Below, piece after piece: positions 52,610-63,178 of a DNA stretch of 64,000 nt; position 1 is the stretch's first letter, and every line of letters begins with the position of its first letter. The stretch is taken from positions 744,001-808,000 of the forward strand of contig NZ_AP025293.1 of the NCBI RefSeq assembly GCF_036492425.1. The letters are read 5' to 3'. Under the pieces are notes generated by a model. That model was given only the letters and a program-made list of their open reading frames with translations. It searched no databases and was not told the origin of the DNA. This DNA is from Persicobacter psychrovividus. Its GTDB lineage: Bacteria; Bacteroidota; Bacteroidia; Cytophagales; Cyclobacteriaceae. Both the position numbers and the translations under genes were made by a program.

Positions 52610-54901
52610 ATGAAGATGAAACAGTTATTTACACCATTTTTTTGCCTGGCATTTTTATTGTCAGCCTGTAATTTTTCAGGAAAAGACGGCCTGGTTACTA
52701 CAGCCGATGGGCTGCAAAAGGCCATCAGTACTGCGCAAGCAGGGGATACTATTCGTATGGCTGCAGGTGTGTGGAATGATACACAGATTGCTTTTAAAGG
52801 ACAGGGTACGCAAGCCAATCCGATCGTTTTAATGGCGGAAGAAAAAGGCAAGACGATCCTTTCGGGGAATTCTTCGCTGGCATTGGCTGGGGAGTACCTT
52901 CAGGTGCATGGCTTGGTTTTTAAAGATGGATATGCCAAAGGCCGTGTAGCGGTTGCTTTCAAAATTGGGGATGAGGTGGCCAAACATTGTCGCTTGAGTG
53001 AGGTGGTGATGGATCATTACAACCCTGCGGATCGCTTCGAGAAAACCTCTTGGGTGGAGCTTTACGGGCAGCATAATGAAATTGATCATTGCTATTTCGG
53101 TGGAAAACTGAATGCAGGGGTGCTGATGGCCGTGAAATTGAACAATGTGGAGTCACGTCAGAATTTCCACCATATTCATGATAATTACTTTGGCTTCCGT
53201 CCGAAGTTGGGCTCCAACGGTGGGGAAACGCTCCGTGTGGGGGTTTCGACCTACTGCGAGATGTCTTCAAATACTTTAATTGAGCGTAACCTTTTCGAAC
53301 GTTGCTCTGGTGAGGTGGAAGTGGTTTCGATCAAATCTTCAGATAATATTATTAAAGATAATCTTTTTATCGCCTGTGAAGGGGTGTTGGCGTTGCGCCA
53401 TGGTGACCGTAATCAGGTGCTTGGCAACTATTTCCTTGGCGAGAACCTTGCCAATGCAGGAGGTGTTCGGGTAATTAATGGTGGCCACACGATAGAAAAC
53501 AACTACTTTCAGGATTTGGCAGGCCGCCGATTTTTCGGGCCGCTGCCAATTATGAACGGCGTGCCTAATTCTCTGGCGAACCGTTATATCCGTGCGCACG
53601 ATGTATTGGTGAAAAACAACAAGTTCTTCAACTGTCCAAATATTGAATTATGCGTAGGTGCTGACCGTGAGCGGACACAGACACCAGACCATATCACGAT
53701 CAGCGATAACCTATTTTACAATCCTGCGGGAAAAGCGGTATTCACGAAACTTGATGATATCTCAGGCTTTACTTTCAATAATAATGCGTTCGTAAACGAT
53801 GGTTCATCGGTTAAGACGAAGGGATTGGTAAGGGTAAAAACAGCTTATGAAAAAAATCAGGACGGCTTGTATGCGAGTGCTGAGTTTACACCAAAATTGC
53901 CTGTAGATAAAAACAAAGTGGGGGTCAGCTGGTACACGCCAACTCCTGAAACCAAACAATTGGTCAATACAACAGTAACCGTGAATGGTTTCGAGGCACT
54001 GGTGTCGGCTTTGAATCAGGCAAAAGATGGCACGACGATTCAGCTTGCGGCAGGTTCAGATTTTGAATTCAACCATGCGATTCATATCACGAAAAATGTG
54101 AAAATCATCAATGGTCATTCAACTCGTGTAAACTTCAAATATGTAAAAAATACCAAGCAGGAATCATTCTTTGTTATTGACAACGGTGGAGATTTAAGTT
54201 TGAAAGGTATTGCATTCAATGGCCGCTCAGAAACGGGTATTGTTAAGGCAGGAATCCGCACTTCAGACGAGCCAATGATCGAGCATTATAACCTGAAAGT
54301 GGAAGATTGTAGCTTCTCTAATTTTGATGCCGCAGATTATACCGCATTCAGGGCTTTCACCAGTACTTTTGCGGATAAAATCAGCTTTATCAACTGTGAT
54401 TTCAACAATATCTCAGGCATTGCCTTGAATATCAATGGGCAAAAAGACGATAAAGGCCGATACAGCGCCGAAGAGGTGGTGATTGAAAATTGCCGATTCG
54501 AGAAGGTGATGACTGGCGCAATGGAAATCACCCGAATGGGAAATGATGAGTCCACCACAGGGCCATATGTAACGGTGAGAAATTGTGATTTCGTGGACGT
54601 CGGCAACAAAGAATTAGGCAGTGTGGTGATGCTTTGGGGAGTACAGAAAGTAACTGCCGACAACCTGTTTTTCTACAATTCTGGATGTTCTGGCCGTACG
54701 ATCCGCTTTGAAGACCCACTTTGGGCAGTGAGCAGTATCGACCATATTTTGAGTGTAGGCTCAGGGAAAATTGAATCTTATTACCCTCGCCGTGGCAAGC
54801 ACATTTCCGAATTTGCGCAAACCGAACCGAAGGAGAAAGCTTTGAGTCGCAAAGTCAGCACACGTAAAAACTATACTTTTGGCGCACAGCCAAGGGGTTA
54901 A
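52610..54901 (+). CDS. PL6 family alginate lyase, lipoprotein (copy 3)
   Basis: PL6 alginate lyase of 763 residues, more diverged from copies 1 and 2 than they are from each other. It carries a lipobox (LLSAC, Cys20) in place of their plain signal peptide, so it is membrane-bound, probably on the outer membrane. The catalytic pair is K242 (SIKSS) and R263 (LRHGDRN), again 21 apart. The two-beta-helix layout is kept. The C-terminus ends in a basic stretch (RKVSTRKNYTFG). It opens the second alginate locus and is followed by an MFS gene after 118 bases. The operator at 52427 is upstream. Confidence 0.92.
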   Translation: MKMKQLFTPFFCLAFLLSACNFSGKDGLVTTADGLQKAISTAQAGDTIRMAAGVWNDTQIAFKGQGTQANPIVLMAEEKGKTILSGNSSLALAGEYLQVHGLVFKDGYAKGRVAVAFKIGDEVAKHCRLSEVVMDHYNPADRFEKTSWVELYGQHNEIDHCYFGGKLNAGVLMAVKLNNVESRQNFHHIHDNYFGFRPKLGSNGGETLRVGVSTYCEMSSNTLIERNLFERCSGEVEVVSIKSSDNIIKDNLFIACEGVLALRHGDRNQVLGNYFLGENLANAGGVRVINGGHTIENNYFQDLAGRRFFGPLPIMNGVPNSLANRYIRAHDVLVKNNKFFNCPNIELCVGADRERTQTPDHITISDNLFYNPAGKAVFTKLDDISGFTFNNNAFVNDGSSVKTKGLVRVKTAYEKNQDGLYASAEFTPKLPVDKNKVGVSWYTPTPETKQLVNTTVTVNGFEALVSALNQAKDGTTIQLAAGSDFEFNHAIHITKNVKIINGHSTRVNFKYVKNTKQESFFVIDNGGDLSLKGIAFNGRSETGIVKAGIRTSDEPMIEHYNLKVEDCSFSNFDAADYTAFRAFTSTFADKISFINCDFNNISGIALNINGQKDDKGRYSAEEVVIENCRFEKVMTGAMEITRMGNDESTTGPYVTVRNCDFVDVGNKELGSVVMLWGVQKVTADNLFFYNSGCSGRTIRFEDPLWAVSSIDHILSVGSGKIESYYPRRGKHISEFAQTEPKEKALSRKVSTRKNYTFGAQPRG

Positions 54902-55019
54902 AAATATTGGGGGAGTGATTGCCGCTTCCCTGAATTTCTCCTGAACCCCACTTCGGGAACGGGAACATTTAAATCAATACCTGAATACTTCACCCTTCGG
55001 GGATAAAAATTTTTTAGAG

Positions 55020-56348
55020 ATGAATGAAGTTGTAGATAAAAAGAGCACCACCCCAAAGGAAAAGGGTTTTAAACTCCGCAATTTGCGGTGGGTAATCATC
55101 GGGCTGATCGCCTTGGCGACGGTAATTAACTATATTGACCGTTCGGCTTTAGCGATGATGTTTCCTGGCGAGAATGGTATAGGCGCTGAACTGGGACTGA
55201 CCAAGGCCGATTACGCCATCATCCTGAATATTTTCATGGTGGCATATGCTTTAGGGCAAACCTTTTCTGGGCGTATTTTTGATAAAGTAGGAACGCGTTT
55301 TGGCTATGTGATCTCTATCGGGATCTGGTCGATTTCGTCTTTCTGCCATACCTTCGCAAGAGGGATCTTTTCCCTTTCTTTCTTCCGTTCAACCCTTGGT
55401 TTTGGGGAAGCAGGTAACTGGCCAGGCGCCGCAAAAAGCAACGCCGAGTGGTTCCCAATTCAAGAGCGCGCTTTTGCACAGGGGCTTTTCAATGCTGGTG
55501 CCTCATTGGGTTCCGTGGTCGCTCCGCCGTTTATCGCCACCTTGTTTGTTGCTTTCGGCTGGCAGACCACCTTCATGATCATCGGTTCTTTGGGAATGCT
55601 ATGGATTGTGCCATGGTTGCTGATTAATAAAGGCGAGCCAAAAAATCACCCTTGGATTACCGCCGAGGAGTGTGAGCATATCAAATCTGGGCAATCTAAA
55701 GCCGACAACGACGAGCACGCGGTGGCCATGCCTCTGAAAGAAATCTTATCGCACAAAGAATCCTGGGCAGTATTGGTTTCACGTTTTTTTATGGAGCCTA
55801 TCTGGTGGTTGTTTGTAGGTTGGATGCCTATTTATCTTGCAGATACTTACGGTTTTGATGTCAAGGAAATCGGAGCATTTGCCTGGATCCCTTATGTTGG
55901 TGCCGCCATTGGTTCTATTGCAGGAGGGTATTATTCTGGCCAACTGATGAAAAAAGGAAAGTCCACCAACACTGCGCGTAAGCAAACCATTGTTATTGGT
56001 GGCGTCCTGATGCTCGTTGGTTTGGCGGCCGTATTGACGATCAATTTGCAACACAACCCAGACTGGTTTGTATATATTGTTGCGGTTGTTTTGTTTGGTT
56101 TCCAGTTCTCCATTGGTAATGTTCAGACCCTTCCTTCGGATTTGTTCTCAGGAAAAAATGTCGGTTCGTTGGCAGGTTTCGGTGGAACAATCGGAGTGTT
56201 GTCGGTAGTACTGATGAACTTCCTCGTTCCGCAAATTGCAGAAATTTCTTATAGCTATATTTTCATGATGATTGCTGTTTTTGTGCCACTTGGGATAGGT
56301 TCTATCTTCTATTTTGCCAAAAACATTCAATCTGTTGAAGACCAATAA
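55020..56348 (+). CDS. MFS hexuronate/DEH-type permease (copy 2)
   Basis: Twelve-helix MFS permease of 442 residues, a close paralogue of the one at 9051. The parts LRWVIIGLIALATVINYIDR, FDKVGTRFGYVISIGIWSIS and GFGEAGNWPGA are shared nearly residue for residue. An extra GENG insertion occurs in the first periplasmic loop (MMFPGENGIGAELGL). It probably imports unsaturated monouronate or DEH. Codon use differs from copy 1, so it is an old duplication. A strong hairpin separates it from the PL7 gene. Confidence 0.9.
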   Translation: MNEVVDKKSTTPKEKGFKLRNLRWVIIGLIALATVINYIDRSALAMMFPGENGIGAELGLTKADYAIILNIFMVAYALGQTFSGRIFDKVGTRFGYVISIGIWSISSFCHTFARGIFSLSFFRSTLGFGEAGNWPGAAKSNAEWFPIQERAFAQGLFNAGASLGSVVAPPFIATLFVAFGWQTTFMIIGSLGMLWIVPWLLINKGEPKNHPWITAEECEHIKSGQSKADNDEHAVAMPLKEILSHKESWAVLVSRFFMEPIWWLFVGWMPIYLADTYGFDVKEIGAFAWIPYVGAAIGSIAGGYYSGQLMKKGKSTNTARKQTIVIGGVLMLVGLAAVLTINLQHNPDWFVYIVAVVLFGFQFSIGNVQTLPSDLFSGKNVGSLAGFGGTIGVLSVVLMNFLVPQIAEISYSYIFMMIAVFVPLGIGSIFYFAKNIQSVEDQ

Positions 56349-56349
56349 T

Positions 56350-56387
56350 ACAGGAGGCTTGCGGGCATTGTTCCGCAAGCCACCTGT
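56350..56387 (+). terminator. Hairpin after MFS copy 2
   Basis: ACAGG-a-GGCTTGCGG and CCGCAAGCC-a-CCTGT form a long stem with one internal A/A pair. The T run comes only nine bases later, so termination may be partial. Confidence 0.65.
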
Positions 56388-56471
56388 AAATTAAATTTTT
56401 AACGCTGTCATTTAGTCGCTGGCTTGCCCGTTGCTTTGATGGCGTAATTTCGATCAACTAAAACTTTTTTT

Positions 56472-58124
56472 GTGAAAAAGCACCTAATATCAATCGGTTT
56501 GAGTAGCCTCCTGTTTTCTTCTTTTTGTGCTTTGCCAATGCAGGCATTCGCGCAGGGTATAACTTCGGAGAACAGTAAAGCAGTGGAACTCGTGAATCCT
56601 GGTTTTGAAAATGGACTGAAGGGATGGGAAAAAAGTGGTAAAGTGGCAGCTTCTGACGTTGCGAATGCAGGGAGCAAATCTGCAAAGATGCAGGATCGTG
56701 GCGCCAGTTTCAGCCAGATAGTATCGGTTACTCCCAAAACCAACTACCTGCTTTCAGCCTATGTAAAAGGCAAGGGCACTTTGTATGTTCAGGTTGGCGG
56801 AAAGACGTTTACGGCTGAGGCATCGAACAAAAAAGCATTTACTAAAATTGAGCTGCCTTTTTTCAATAAAAAAGCCAAGCGCGTGACCATCGGAGGCAAG
56901 TTTGCTGACGGACAGGTACGGTTCGATGATTTCGTCCTCGTAACGAGTGAGGAGCAAGTGGTGGCCAAGGGGAAGGAGAAGAAAGATGCTTTCACCGCAC
57001 CGAGATTAATCAATGCAGGTTTTGAAAATGGGCTGAAGGGCTGGGATGTTCGAGGTAAAGTATCGAAGTCCGATGTTGCTCAGACAGGCGCAAAATCAGC
57101 AAAAGTTGACGACAAAGGCGATTTGAGTCAGTATGTTCGCATCACGCCTTTTCATGCCTATGAATTGTCCGTTGCGGTGAAAGGCAAAGGCGAAGTTTAT
57201 GTTCGTGTGAAAGGCAAAGAGACGGTTAAAGAATTTAACAATAAAGCTTTTGAAGTAATTACAATTCCTTTTGAAGCGGAAAAGGCTAAAAGTATCATTA
57301 TCGGTGGCCGTTATACCAACGGGCAGGGGCGTTTTGATGATTTCAAGCTGAAAGCCACAGATATTGAGGTGGATCCAAATCATCAGTTTCCTACGGCAAT
57401 TATTCCATCATTAACGGACTGGAAATTAACCCTTCCTGTGGATGCCGAAGGCCGTACCAATGCAAAGGTTTATGATGTCAATAGCCGATTGAAAAATCCG
57501 CTGGAGATTGTCGGTCAGGGCTTGGTGGATTTTGAGTATACTCCTTATTTCTATGCGAAAGATGGCGAGGTATTTTTCCGTGGAATTTGTGATGGTGTTA
57601 CCACTAAAGGATCCAAATACCCTCGTGCAGAATTGCGTCAGCAAGTAGGCGGAGGGAATAACTACTGGTCGGTGCAGGATCATCAATTTTTGAAAACAGA
57701 ATTGCGGGTAACGCATTTGCCTGTGGAAAAGCCTGAAGTTTGTATGGTGCAAATTCACGGGCCAGAAGATGAACCACTTCGTGTACAGTACCACCCAAAA
57801 TATGGGGTGTATATTGTTTGGAATGAAGATAATAAAGATACCCAAAATGGGGTGCCTTATCAGTTGGGGGAAAATCTTCGGATCACCGTAAGCGTGGAAG
57901 GCGGATTTATTAACTGCCACATCGAAAACCTGGATCAGGGGAAAGAATATACCAAGTACTGGAAATCTTCTGACGAAACAGGGTATTTTAAAGTGGGATG
58001 CTACACGCAGTCAAATAAATTTTTGAGCCAGATTAAATCTGGTGCCAAAGATGAGCCCAAAGGGGCTTATGGCGAGGTGGCTGTTAAAAGTATTGAGTTA
58101 AAAGAAACGTATTCTAAACAATAA
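56472..58124 (+). CDS. PL7 alginate lyase with two N-terminal beta-sandwich modules
   Basis: Secreted PL7 (alginate lyase 2 fold) enzyme of 550 residues; the start is GTG at 56472, which gives a complete signal peptide (ends MQAFA-Q). Two homologous modules of about 120 residues follow (about 38-156 and 177-295). Each opens with NPGFENGLKGW or NAGFENGLKGW and ends with RFDDF, and they look like CBM4/9-type carbohydrate-binding sandwiches. The PL7 domain covers about 306-548. Its three signature regions are R385-AELR, Q427-IH and Y505-FKVGCYTQ; the QIH form is associated with G-containing alginate. No type IX sorting tail is present. The same module reappears in the truncated gene at 63243. 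Confidence 0.92.
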   Translation: MKKHLISIGLSSLLFSSFCALPMQAFAQGITSENSKAVELVNPGFENGLKGWEKSGKVAASDVANAGSKSAKMQDRGASFSQIVSVTPKTNYLLSAYVKGKGTLYVQVGGKTFTAEASNKKAFTKIELPFFNKKAKRVTIGGKFADGQVRFDDFVLVTSEEQVVAKGKEKKDAFTAPRLINAGFENGLKGWDVRGKVSKSDVAQTGAKSAKVDDKGDLSQYVRITPFHAYELSVAVKGKGEVYVRVKGKETVKEFNNKAFEVITIPFEAEKAKSIIIGGRYTNGQGRFDDFKLKATDIEVDPNHQFPTAIIPSLTDWKLTLPVDAEGRTNAKVYDVNSRLKNPLEIVGQGLVDFEYTPYFYAKDGEVFFRGICDGVTTKGSKYPRAELRQQVGGGNNYWSVQDHQFLKTELRVTHLPVEKPEVCMVQIHGPEDEPLRVQYHPKYGVYIVWNEDNKDTQNGVPYQLGENLRITVSVEGGFINCHIENLDQGKEYTKYWKSSDETGYFKVGCYTQSNKFLSQIKSGAKDEPKGAYGEVAVKSIELKETYSKQ

Positions 58125-58232
58125 TTGATCAATTACTATATTATTTTAATTTCGGAATTGTATTTATTGAATTTATATGATTGTTAGTTGATATTTTTTA
58201 TCGACTATGTTAAAGGTGTTTGATTATTTGAG

Positions 58233-58256
58233 GCCCTCTTCTTTGTTGAAGAGGGC
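58233..58256 (+). terminator. Terminator of PL7 gene
   Basis: GCCCTCTTC and GAAGAGGGC pair perfectly around TTTGTT and are followed by TTATTTCG. It is about 110 bases after the stop codon. Confidence 0.75.
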
Positions 58257-58420
58257 TTATTTCGTTGTGGTGTTTTGAGTCACTATTTAGAAAAGCCTAT
58301 ATTTTAAGTTGAGTTTCGTGATAACTGCTTTTTAATGAATTCTCGGTTTTTTGTAATCTGATTAATGTAATTATAAAATCAACCTTAAATCCTTAGGAAA
58401 AATTAATAGATTTCTCTAAG

Positions 58421-58439
58421 TTTGGGTAACCAATCACCA
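58421..58439 (+). promoter_or_regulatory. Degenerate GntR/FadR-type operator, susC promoter
   Basis: TTGGGTAACCAA matches TTGGTnnACCAA at all but one position. A further ACCA half-site starts seven bases after the first, the same offset as in the three strong sites. It lies about 155 bases before the susC ATG. Confidence 0.45.
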
Positions 58440-58592
58440 CATCCCAAATAATTTGTTCGGTGTAGATGTTAATTTTAGTGTTTTACGATATGTTTTTACG
58501 AAATGTAAACATTAAAATTTTTTGAGTTTACAATATGGAATGGTTGGCTTATTTTTTTAATAACATTATAAAGCATACCCTATTTGTTTAGC

Positions 58593-61500
58593 ATGATTAC
58601 AGTATTAAAATCAGGGTGGAGAATTCTACTCGTTCAATGCTTTTTGCTGTCACTGATAGCACAAACACCGTTGTTCGCCCAGGGGGAGATCCGAGTGACT
58701 GGAACGGTAATTTCACAAGATGATAATGAGCCTCTTCCAGGGGTGAATATTATTCTTAAAGGTACCAAAACAGGTACGATCACAGATTTTGAGGGAAATT
58801 ACACGATCATGTGTAACCCAAAATCAATCCTTGAATTCCGCTTTATTGGCTATGGCGAAAAAGAGGAATTTGTGGGTACACGTACAAAAATCGATGTAAC
58901 GATGAGTTCAGAAGTCTCTGAGCTTAATGAGGTTGTCGTGGTAGGTTACGGTACACAGAAAAAATCTCACTTGACGGGTGCCATCTCCAAGGTGAAAAAT
59001 GAAAAACTCGATCAGTTGCCGACCGCTCGTATTGATGATGCTTTGGCGGGTCAGGTTTCGGGTGTGAACATCCAGATGACCAACCCAGAGGCGGGTGCCG
59101 CCCCAACCATTCAGGTTCGTGGTGTAGGTTCTATCGGTGCAGGTTCATCTCCAGCAATTGTTGTGGATGGTGTATTGGTGGATTCCGATTATATGGCCGC
59201 TTTGGATATGAACGATGTGGCGTCTATCGAGGTATTGAAGGATGCTTCTTCAGCAGCAATCTTCGGTTCTCGTGGGGGTAATGGGGTGATCATGATCACC
59301 ACAAAATCAGGTGCTTCAGGCGAAACAAAATATACCTTCAACTCTTTCTTCGGACAAAAATGGGTGCAGAAAAGAGCGGATTTCCGCCCAACAGTAGCGC
59401 AAAATAAAGCCAATGCTGAGGCGTATCTGGCGGATATGGATGCCAACCGTGATGATTACATTGCGACAGGGAAATTCCAGAGTCTTGATCATTTCAATAC
59501 GGTATATGGCAAGGCACAAACAACCATCAGCCGTATGGATCACATGCTGGATATCAGTCAGGGCAATGAGCGCGACTGGCAGGATGAGATCTTTACTGGC
59601 GGTAATATTCAGTCTTACTCTTTAAGTGCTGCTGGTGGTTCAGACAATACGACTTACCATATTTCTGGTGCGTATTTGAATGACCAGGGGGTATTGCTTC
59701 AGGATGAGTACACGAAAATGAACCTGCGTTTCAAGTTGAAAACCAAATTGAACAAAAAGCTTGAATTGGGTGTGAATTTCAACCCAACACGTGAGCACAA
59801 GCAGGTTTTCCCAACATCATTGCATGAGTCATTGCGTCAGTCTTCATGGTTGCCAATCGTTCACGATGCACACAGCATCCAGTACGTTGACCGTGAAAAC
59901 TTCCCAAATATTGCCATTGGCGATTATACCCAGGAGTCTCACTTCAACAACTTTGAAGTAATCAACGAAGACGGTACGGTAACCACTTTGCCTAACGTGA
60001 GTGTAACAAACAACTCCAACCCTTACGCCAACATTATGGAGCGTGATTACCAGGAGAACACTACTCGTGTTTATGCAAGCACTTACCTGAAATACAAAAT
60101 CATGAAGGGTTTGAATTTTCGCTCTTCATTGATGGCCAACTACCGCAACCGTATCCGTGATTATTATACCGGTACAAAAGCGACACGAAATGGCGAAGCA
60201 GATGCAAGATTGCAATACAGAACTTATGAAGATTTCAGATGGGTGAATGATAACTACTTCACTTATGACCGTTCGATCAAGGGCGGGCATGACATCAACG
60301 CGGTAGTCGGAATGTCTTTCGAGCGCGGGATGTATGAGACCACTGAAACGATCGGTACAGGATTTACAAACGATGCGGTGAGAACCATGAATGCTGCGGG
60401 AACAATCGCTTACGGAGATCAAATCAAAACAGTAGAAACTTTGCACTCGGTGTTCTCTCGTTTCAACTATGCCTATATGGACAAGTATTTGGTGTCGTTC
60501 TCGATGCGTACAGATGGATCTTCTAAATTCGGTCAGAACTACCAGTATGGTATTTTCCCTGCGGGTTCATTCGGTTGGAGAATGACTGAGGAGTCGTTCA
60601 TGAGACCCCTGAACTGGGTATCGGTATTGAAGCCTCGTATCTCTTACGGTATCACGGGTAACAACAGCATTAACGATTACGAAGCACTTGAGCGTATGTC
60701 GCCAGTAGGTGCGGTAGTCGGAGGTAATATTTCTTCAGGTTATGCGCCAGCAAACATTGCCATGCCAGACTTGCGCTGGGAAAAGCAAATTGAAATTAAC
60801 CCAGGTATTGATTATGGTTTCTTGGGGAACAGAATCTATGGTTCATTCGAGTGGTACCGTCGTACTGCTTCTGATCTGTTGCTTTCACAGCAAATTCCTT
60901 CAGTAACAGGTTTCGATCAGCGTATTGTAAACTTGGGACGTGTACAGAATCAGGGTTTTGAAATTGAGTTGAGTGGTAAACCTGTTCAAACTGAAAAAAT
61001 CAAGTGGACCATTACGGCTAACCTTTCAACCAACGAAAACAAATTGGTCAATAACGGTGGCGTAGACAGCCTGACAACGATTGTTGATGACAAGCGTGCG
61101 GCCAACTGGATCGCTATTCAGGGCATGCCGATCTCTACTTTCTACGGCTTTAAAGTAGACCGCACCAAAGGCGATAACGGTAATGTTCCTTTGGAGTATT
61201 TGAATGAAGGTTTCTGGCCAATCGGTGCTTCTTCTCAAAGAGCTTATGTGCAGGATTTGAACGGTGATGGCGTGATTGACGATAAAGACCGTACCGTTTT
61301 GGGCTCGCCATACCCTACCATATTATGGGCAGTTACGAACAGCTTCAACATCGGTCGATTCGATTTCATGTTCATGTTCCAGGGATCACACGGTGGATTG
61401 GTAAGAAACATCGATCCGCAGTATTATGAATACCAAACCATGCAGGGGCAGCGTCCTAACGAGGCCTACATGAGCGCGGAGGATATTGCAACAACACAAG

Positions 61501-61781
61501 AAAGAATCTTTACGGACGATATCATTCAGGATGCTTCATTCATCGCTTTAAGAAGCCTGAACATCGGTTATACCTTGCCAACAAGTGTGGTCAACCGCAT
61601 CGGCCTAAACAGTGCAAGGGTTTATTGCTCAGGGTCCAACCTGATCTACTTGATGGCTGATAATTATACCTCATTCAACCCAGAGGGTATTCGTGACGAA
61701 GGGCCATTGAACTATGGTTACCAAAGAGGAGCTTCGCCAATGCCTCGCTCTTTCACAGTAGGTATAAACGTTGAATTCTAA
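58593..61781 (+). CDS. susC: SusC-type TonB-dependent receptor
   Basis: Outer-membrane SusC-family importer of 1062 residues, start ATG at 58593 (a TTG nine bases earlier is also in frame). After the signal peptide (ends TPLFAQ) comes a carboxypeptidase-regulatory-like domain (about 35-110, GTVISQDDNEPLPGVNIILKG), a plug with EVVVVGYGTQKK and VRGVGSIGAG..VDGVLVD, and a barrel ending FTVGINVEF. It forms a lidded pair with the SusD encoded next, whose start lies 13 bases after its stop. Together they take up alginate oligosaccharides. The weak operator at 58421 would place it in the alginate regulon. Confidence 0.93.
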   Translation: MITVLKSGWRILLVQCFLLSLIAQTPLFAQGEIRVTGTVISQDDNEPLPGVNIILKGTKTGTITDFEGNYTIMCNPKSILEFRFIGYGEKEEFVGTRTKIDVTMSSEVSELNEVVVVGYGTQKKSHLTGAISKVKNEKLDQLPTARIDDALAGQVSGVNIQMTNPEAGAAPTIQVRGVGSIGAGSSPAIVVDGVLVDSDYMAALDMNDVASIEVLKDASSAAIFGSRGGNGVIMITTKSGASGETKYTFNSFFGQKWVQKRADFRPTVAQNKANAEAYLADMDANRDDYIATGKFQSLDHFNTVYGKAQTTISRMDHMLDISQGNERDWQDEIFTGGNIQSYSLSAAGGSDNTTYHISGAYLNDQGVLLQDEYTKMNLRFKLKTKLNKKLELGVNFNPTREHKQVFPTSLHESLRQSSWLPIVHDAHSIQYVDRENFPNIAIGDYTQESHFNNFEVINEDGTVTTLPNVSVTNNSNPYANIMERDYQENTTRVYASTYLKYKIMKGLNFRSSLMANYRNRIRDYYTGTKATRNGEADARLQYRTYEDFRWVNDNYFTYDRSIKGGHDINAVVGMSFERGMYETTETIGTGFTNDAVRTMNAAGTIAYGDQIKTVETLHSVFSRFNYAYMDKYLVSFSMRTDGSSKFGQNYQYGIFPAGSFGWRMTEESFMRPLNWVSVLKPRISYGITGNNSINDYEALERMSPVGAVVGGNISSGYAPANIAMPDLRWEKQIEINPGIDYGFLGNRIYGSFEWYRRTASDLLLSQQIPSVTGFDQRIVNLGRVQNQGFEIELSGKPVQTEKIKWTITANLSTNENKLVNNGGVDSLTTIVDDKRAANWIAIQGMPISTFYGFKVDRTKGDNGNVPLEYLNEGFWPIGASSQRAYVQDLNGDGVIDDKDRTVLGSPYPTILWAVTNSFNIGRFDFMFMFQGSHGGLVRNIDPQYYEYQTMQGQRPNEAYMSAEDIATTQERIFTDDIIQDASFIALRSLNIGYTLPTSVVNRIGLNSARVYCSGSNLIYLMADNYTSFNPEGIRDEGPLNYGYQRGASPMPRSFTVGINVEF

Positions 61782-61794
61782 TTTTTTGAAGAAA

Positions 61795-63165
61795 ATGAAA
61801 TCACTTTTAAGAATTTTATTAGCAGCCACCCTTTCTTCTGGAATGGTGGCCTGCGACAGCTTTTTGACGCAAATGCCAATTTCTGAAGTTGGTGCCGATG
61901 ATTATTTCCGCAACGACGACGAAGTGGAAACGGGGGTGATCGGGATGTATGACGGCCTTCAGGATGTTGTTCAGCAAGAATACGCCATCTTGGAGATGCG
62001 TACCGACAATGCTGGAACACGAAGTGGGGTAGGAGACTGGGCACAGTTTGAGGTGATGAACATCACCCCTTACAACTCTATCGTAGCCAACTACTGGAGA
62101 ACGTGTTATGCGGCAATTTACCGTGCCAATATGATCATTGCACACATTGAGAATGTGGTCGATCCTGGCAAAAAAGCACAGTTTGAAGCAGAAGCACGCT
62201 TTGTTCGCGCTTACCTTCACTTTAATTTGGTACGCTTGTTCGGATCAGTACCAAAGGCCGATTACCTGATTCGTGTGGGTGATTATGAAGGCTACAAACA
62301 GGCGGATACCGAAGCGCTATATCAATTTATCGCCGAAGATCTTCAGTTCGCTGCTGACCACCTGCCTACCCGTGCCAATGTCGCATTGGGAAGGGCCAAT
62401 CAGGAGTCTGCTAAAACGATGCTGGCTAAATACTTGATCCAGTTCAAGAAATTTGATGAGGCCAAGACTTTGCTGAAAGAGGTGATTGATGGCGGAAATT
62501 TTGAATTGAACGCCAACTACAACGATATCTTTTATCAGAGCCTGGGCAATGAAATCATGTTCCCAATTTCTTTTGTAGATGACAATACGGACAACTCTCA
62601 GGAATTTTCTTATTACTTCCTGTTTGAGCAAGGTTCGCATAATTATGCTACTGAAGAGATGGTCGCTTTATATGAGGCTGAACCAGGTGAAAATGGTACA
62701 GAAGATCTTCGATACACGACCAACATCATCGATATGCGAGGTGTGCGCCGCGGTTGTGGTAAATTCGTCAGCTCGTCTTCAAACGTACGCCTGGCAGGTA
62801 ACGATTATATCCTGCTTCGCTATGCTGATGTGTTGTTGTTGTATGTTGAAGCCACCATGGGGAATGATTTCCAGACCAATGACGCCACTGCTCTGGAATA
62901 CTTCAATGCCATTCGCAGCCGCGCAGGTTTGGCGCCATTAGCCAATGTTTCCAAGCCTACTTTGGCCAAGGAGCGTCGCAAAGAATTTTTATATGAAAAT
63001 CAACGCTGGTTTGACATGGTCAGAACAGGTGATTTGAAAATGACCATGGCCAACTATCTGCAAAGCAACGGTTTGACTTACAATGAAAACCGCTTGTTGT
63101 TGCCAATCCCTCAGCGGGAAATTGATACAAGTAACGGGCATTTGGTTCAAAACCCTGGTTATTAA
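61795..63165 (+). CDS. susD: SusD/RagB-type glycan-binding lipoprotein
   Basis: Surface glycan-binding lipoprotein of 456 residues, start ATG at 61795 (a TTG eight codons upstream overlaps susC). The lipobox is MVAC (Cys18), followed by DSFLTQMPISEV. The TPR-rich fold is typical: FEAEARFVRAYLHFNLVRLFGSVP near 125-150, YILLRYADVLLLYVEA near 335-350, and the ending ERRKEFLYENQRWFDMVRTG...LLPIPQREIDTS. It acts as the lid of the SusC encoded upstream and binds alginate oligomers at the surface. It is somewhat short for the family (about 500-600), mainly in the ligand-face loops. Confidence 0.93.
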   Translation: MKSLLRILLAATLSSGMVACDSFLTQMPISEVGADDYFRNDDEVETGVIGMYDGLQDVVQQEYAILEMRTDNAGTRSGVGDWAQFEVMNITPYNSIVANYWRTCYAAIYRANMIIAHIENVVDPGKKAQFEAEARFVRAYLHFNLVRLFGSVPKADYLIRVGDYEGYKQADTEALYQFIAEDLQFAADHLPTRANVALGRANQESAKTMLAKYLIQFKKFDEAKTLLKEVIDGGNFELNANYNDIFYQSLGNEIMFPISFVDDNTDNSQEFSYYFLFEQGSHNYATEEMVALYEAEPGENGTEDLRYTTNIIDMRGVRRGCGKFVSSSSNVRLAGNDYILLRYADVLLLYVEATMGNDFQTNDATALEYFNAIRSRAGLAPLANVSKPTLAKERRKEFLYENQRWFDMVRTGDLKMTMANYLQSNGLTYNENRLLLPIPQREIDTSNGHLVQNPGY

Positions 63166-63178
63166 TCACCATTAAATA

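Larger units (their letters stand above)
58125..58592. other. Promoter region of susC
   Basis: A terminator for the PL7 gene lies at 58233-58256 (GCCCTCTTC/GAAGAGGGC, then a weak T run). A degenerate operator follows at 58421-58439. The remaining bases are AT-rich with no gene. Confidence 0.55.
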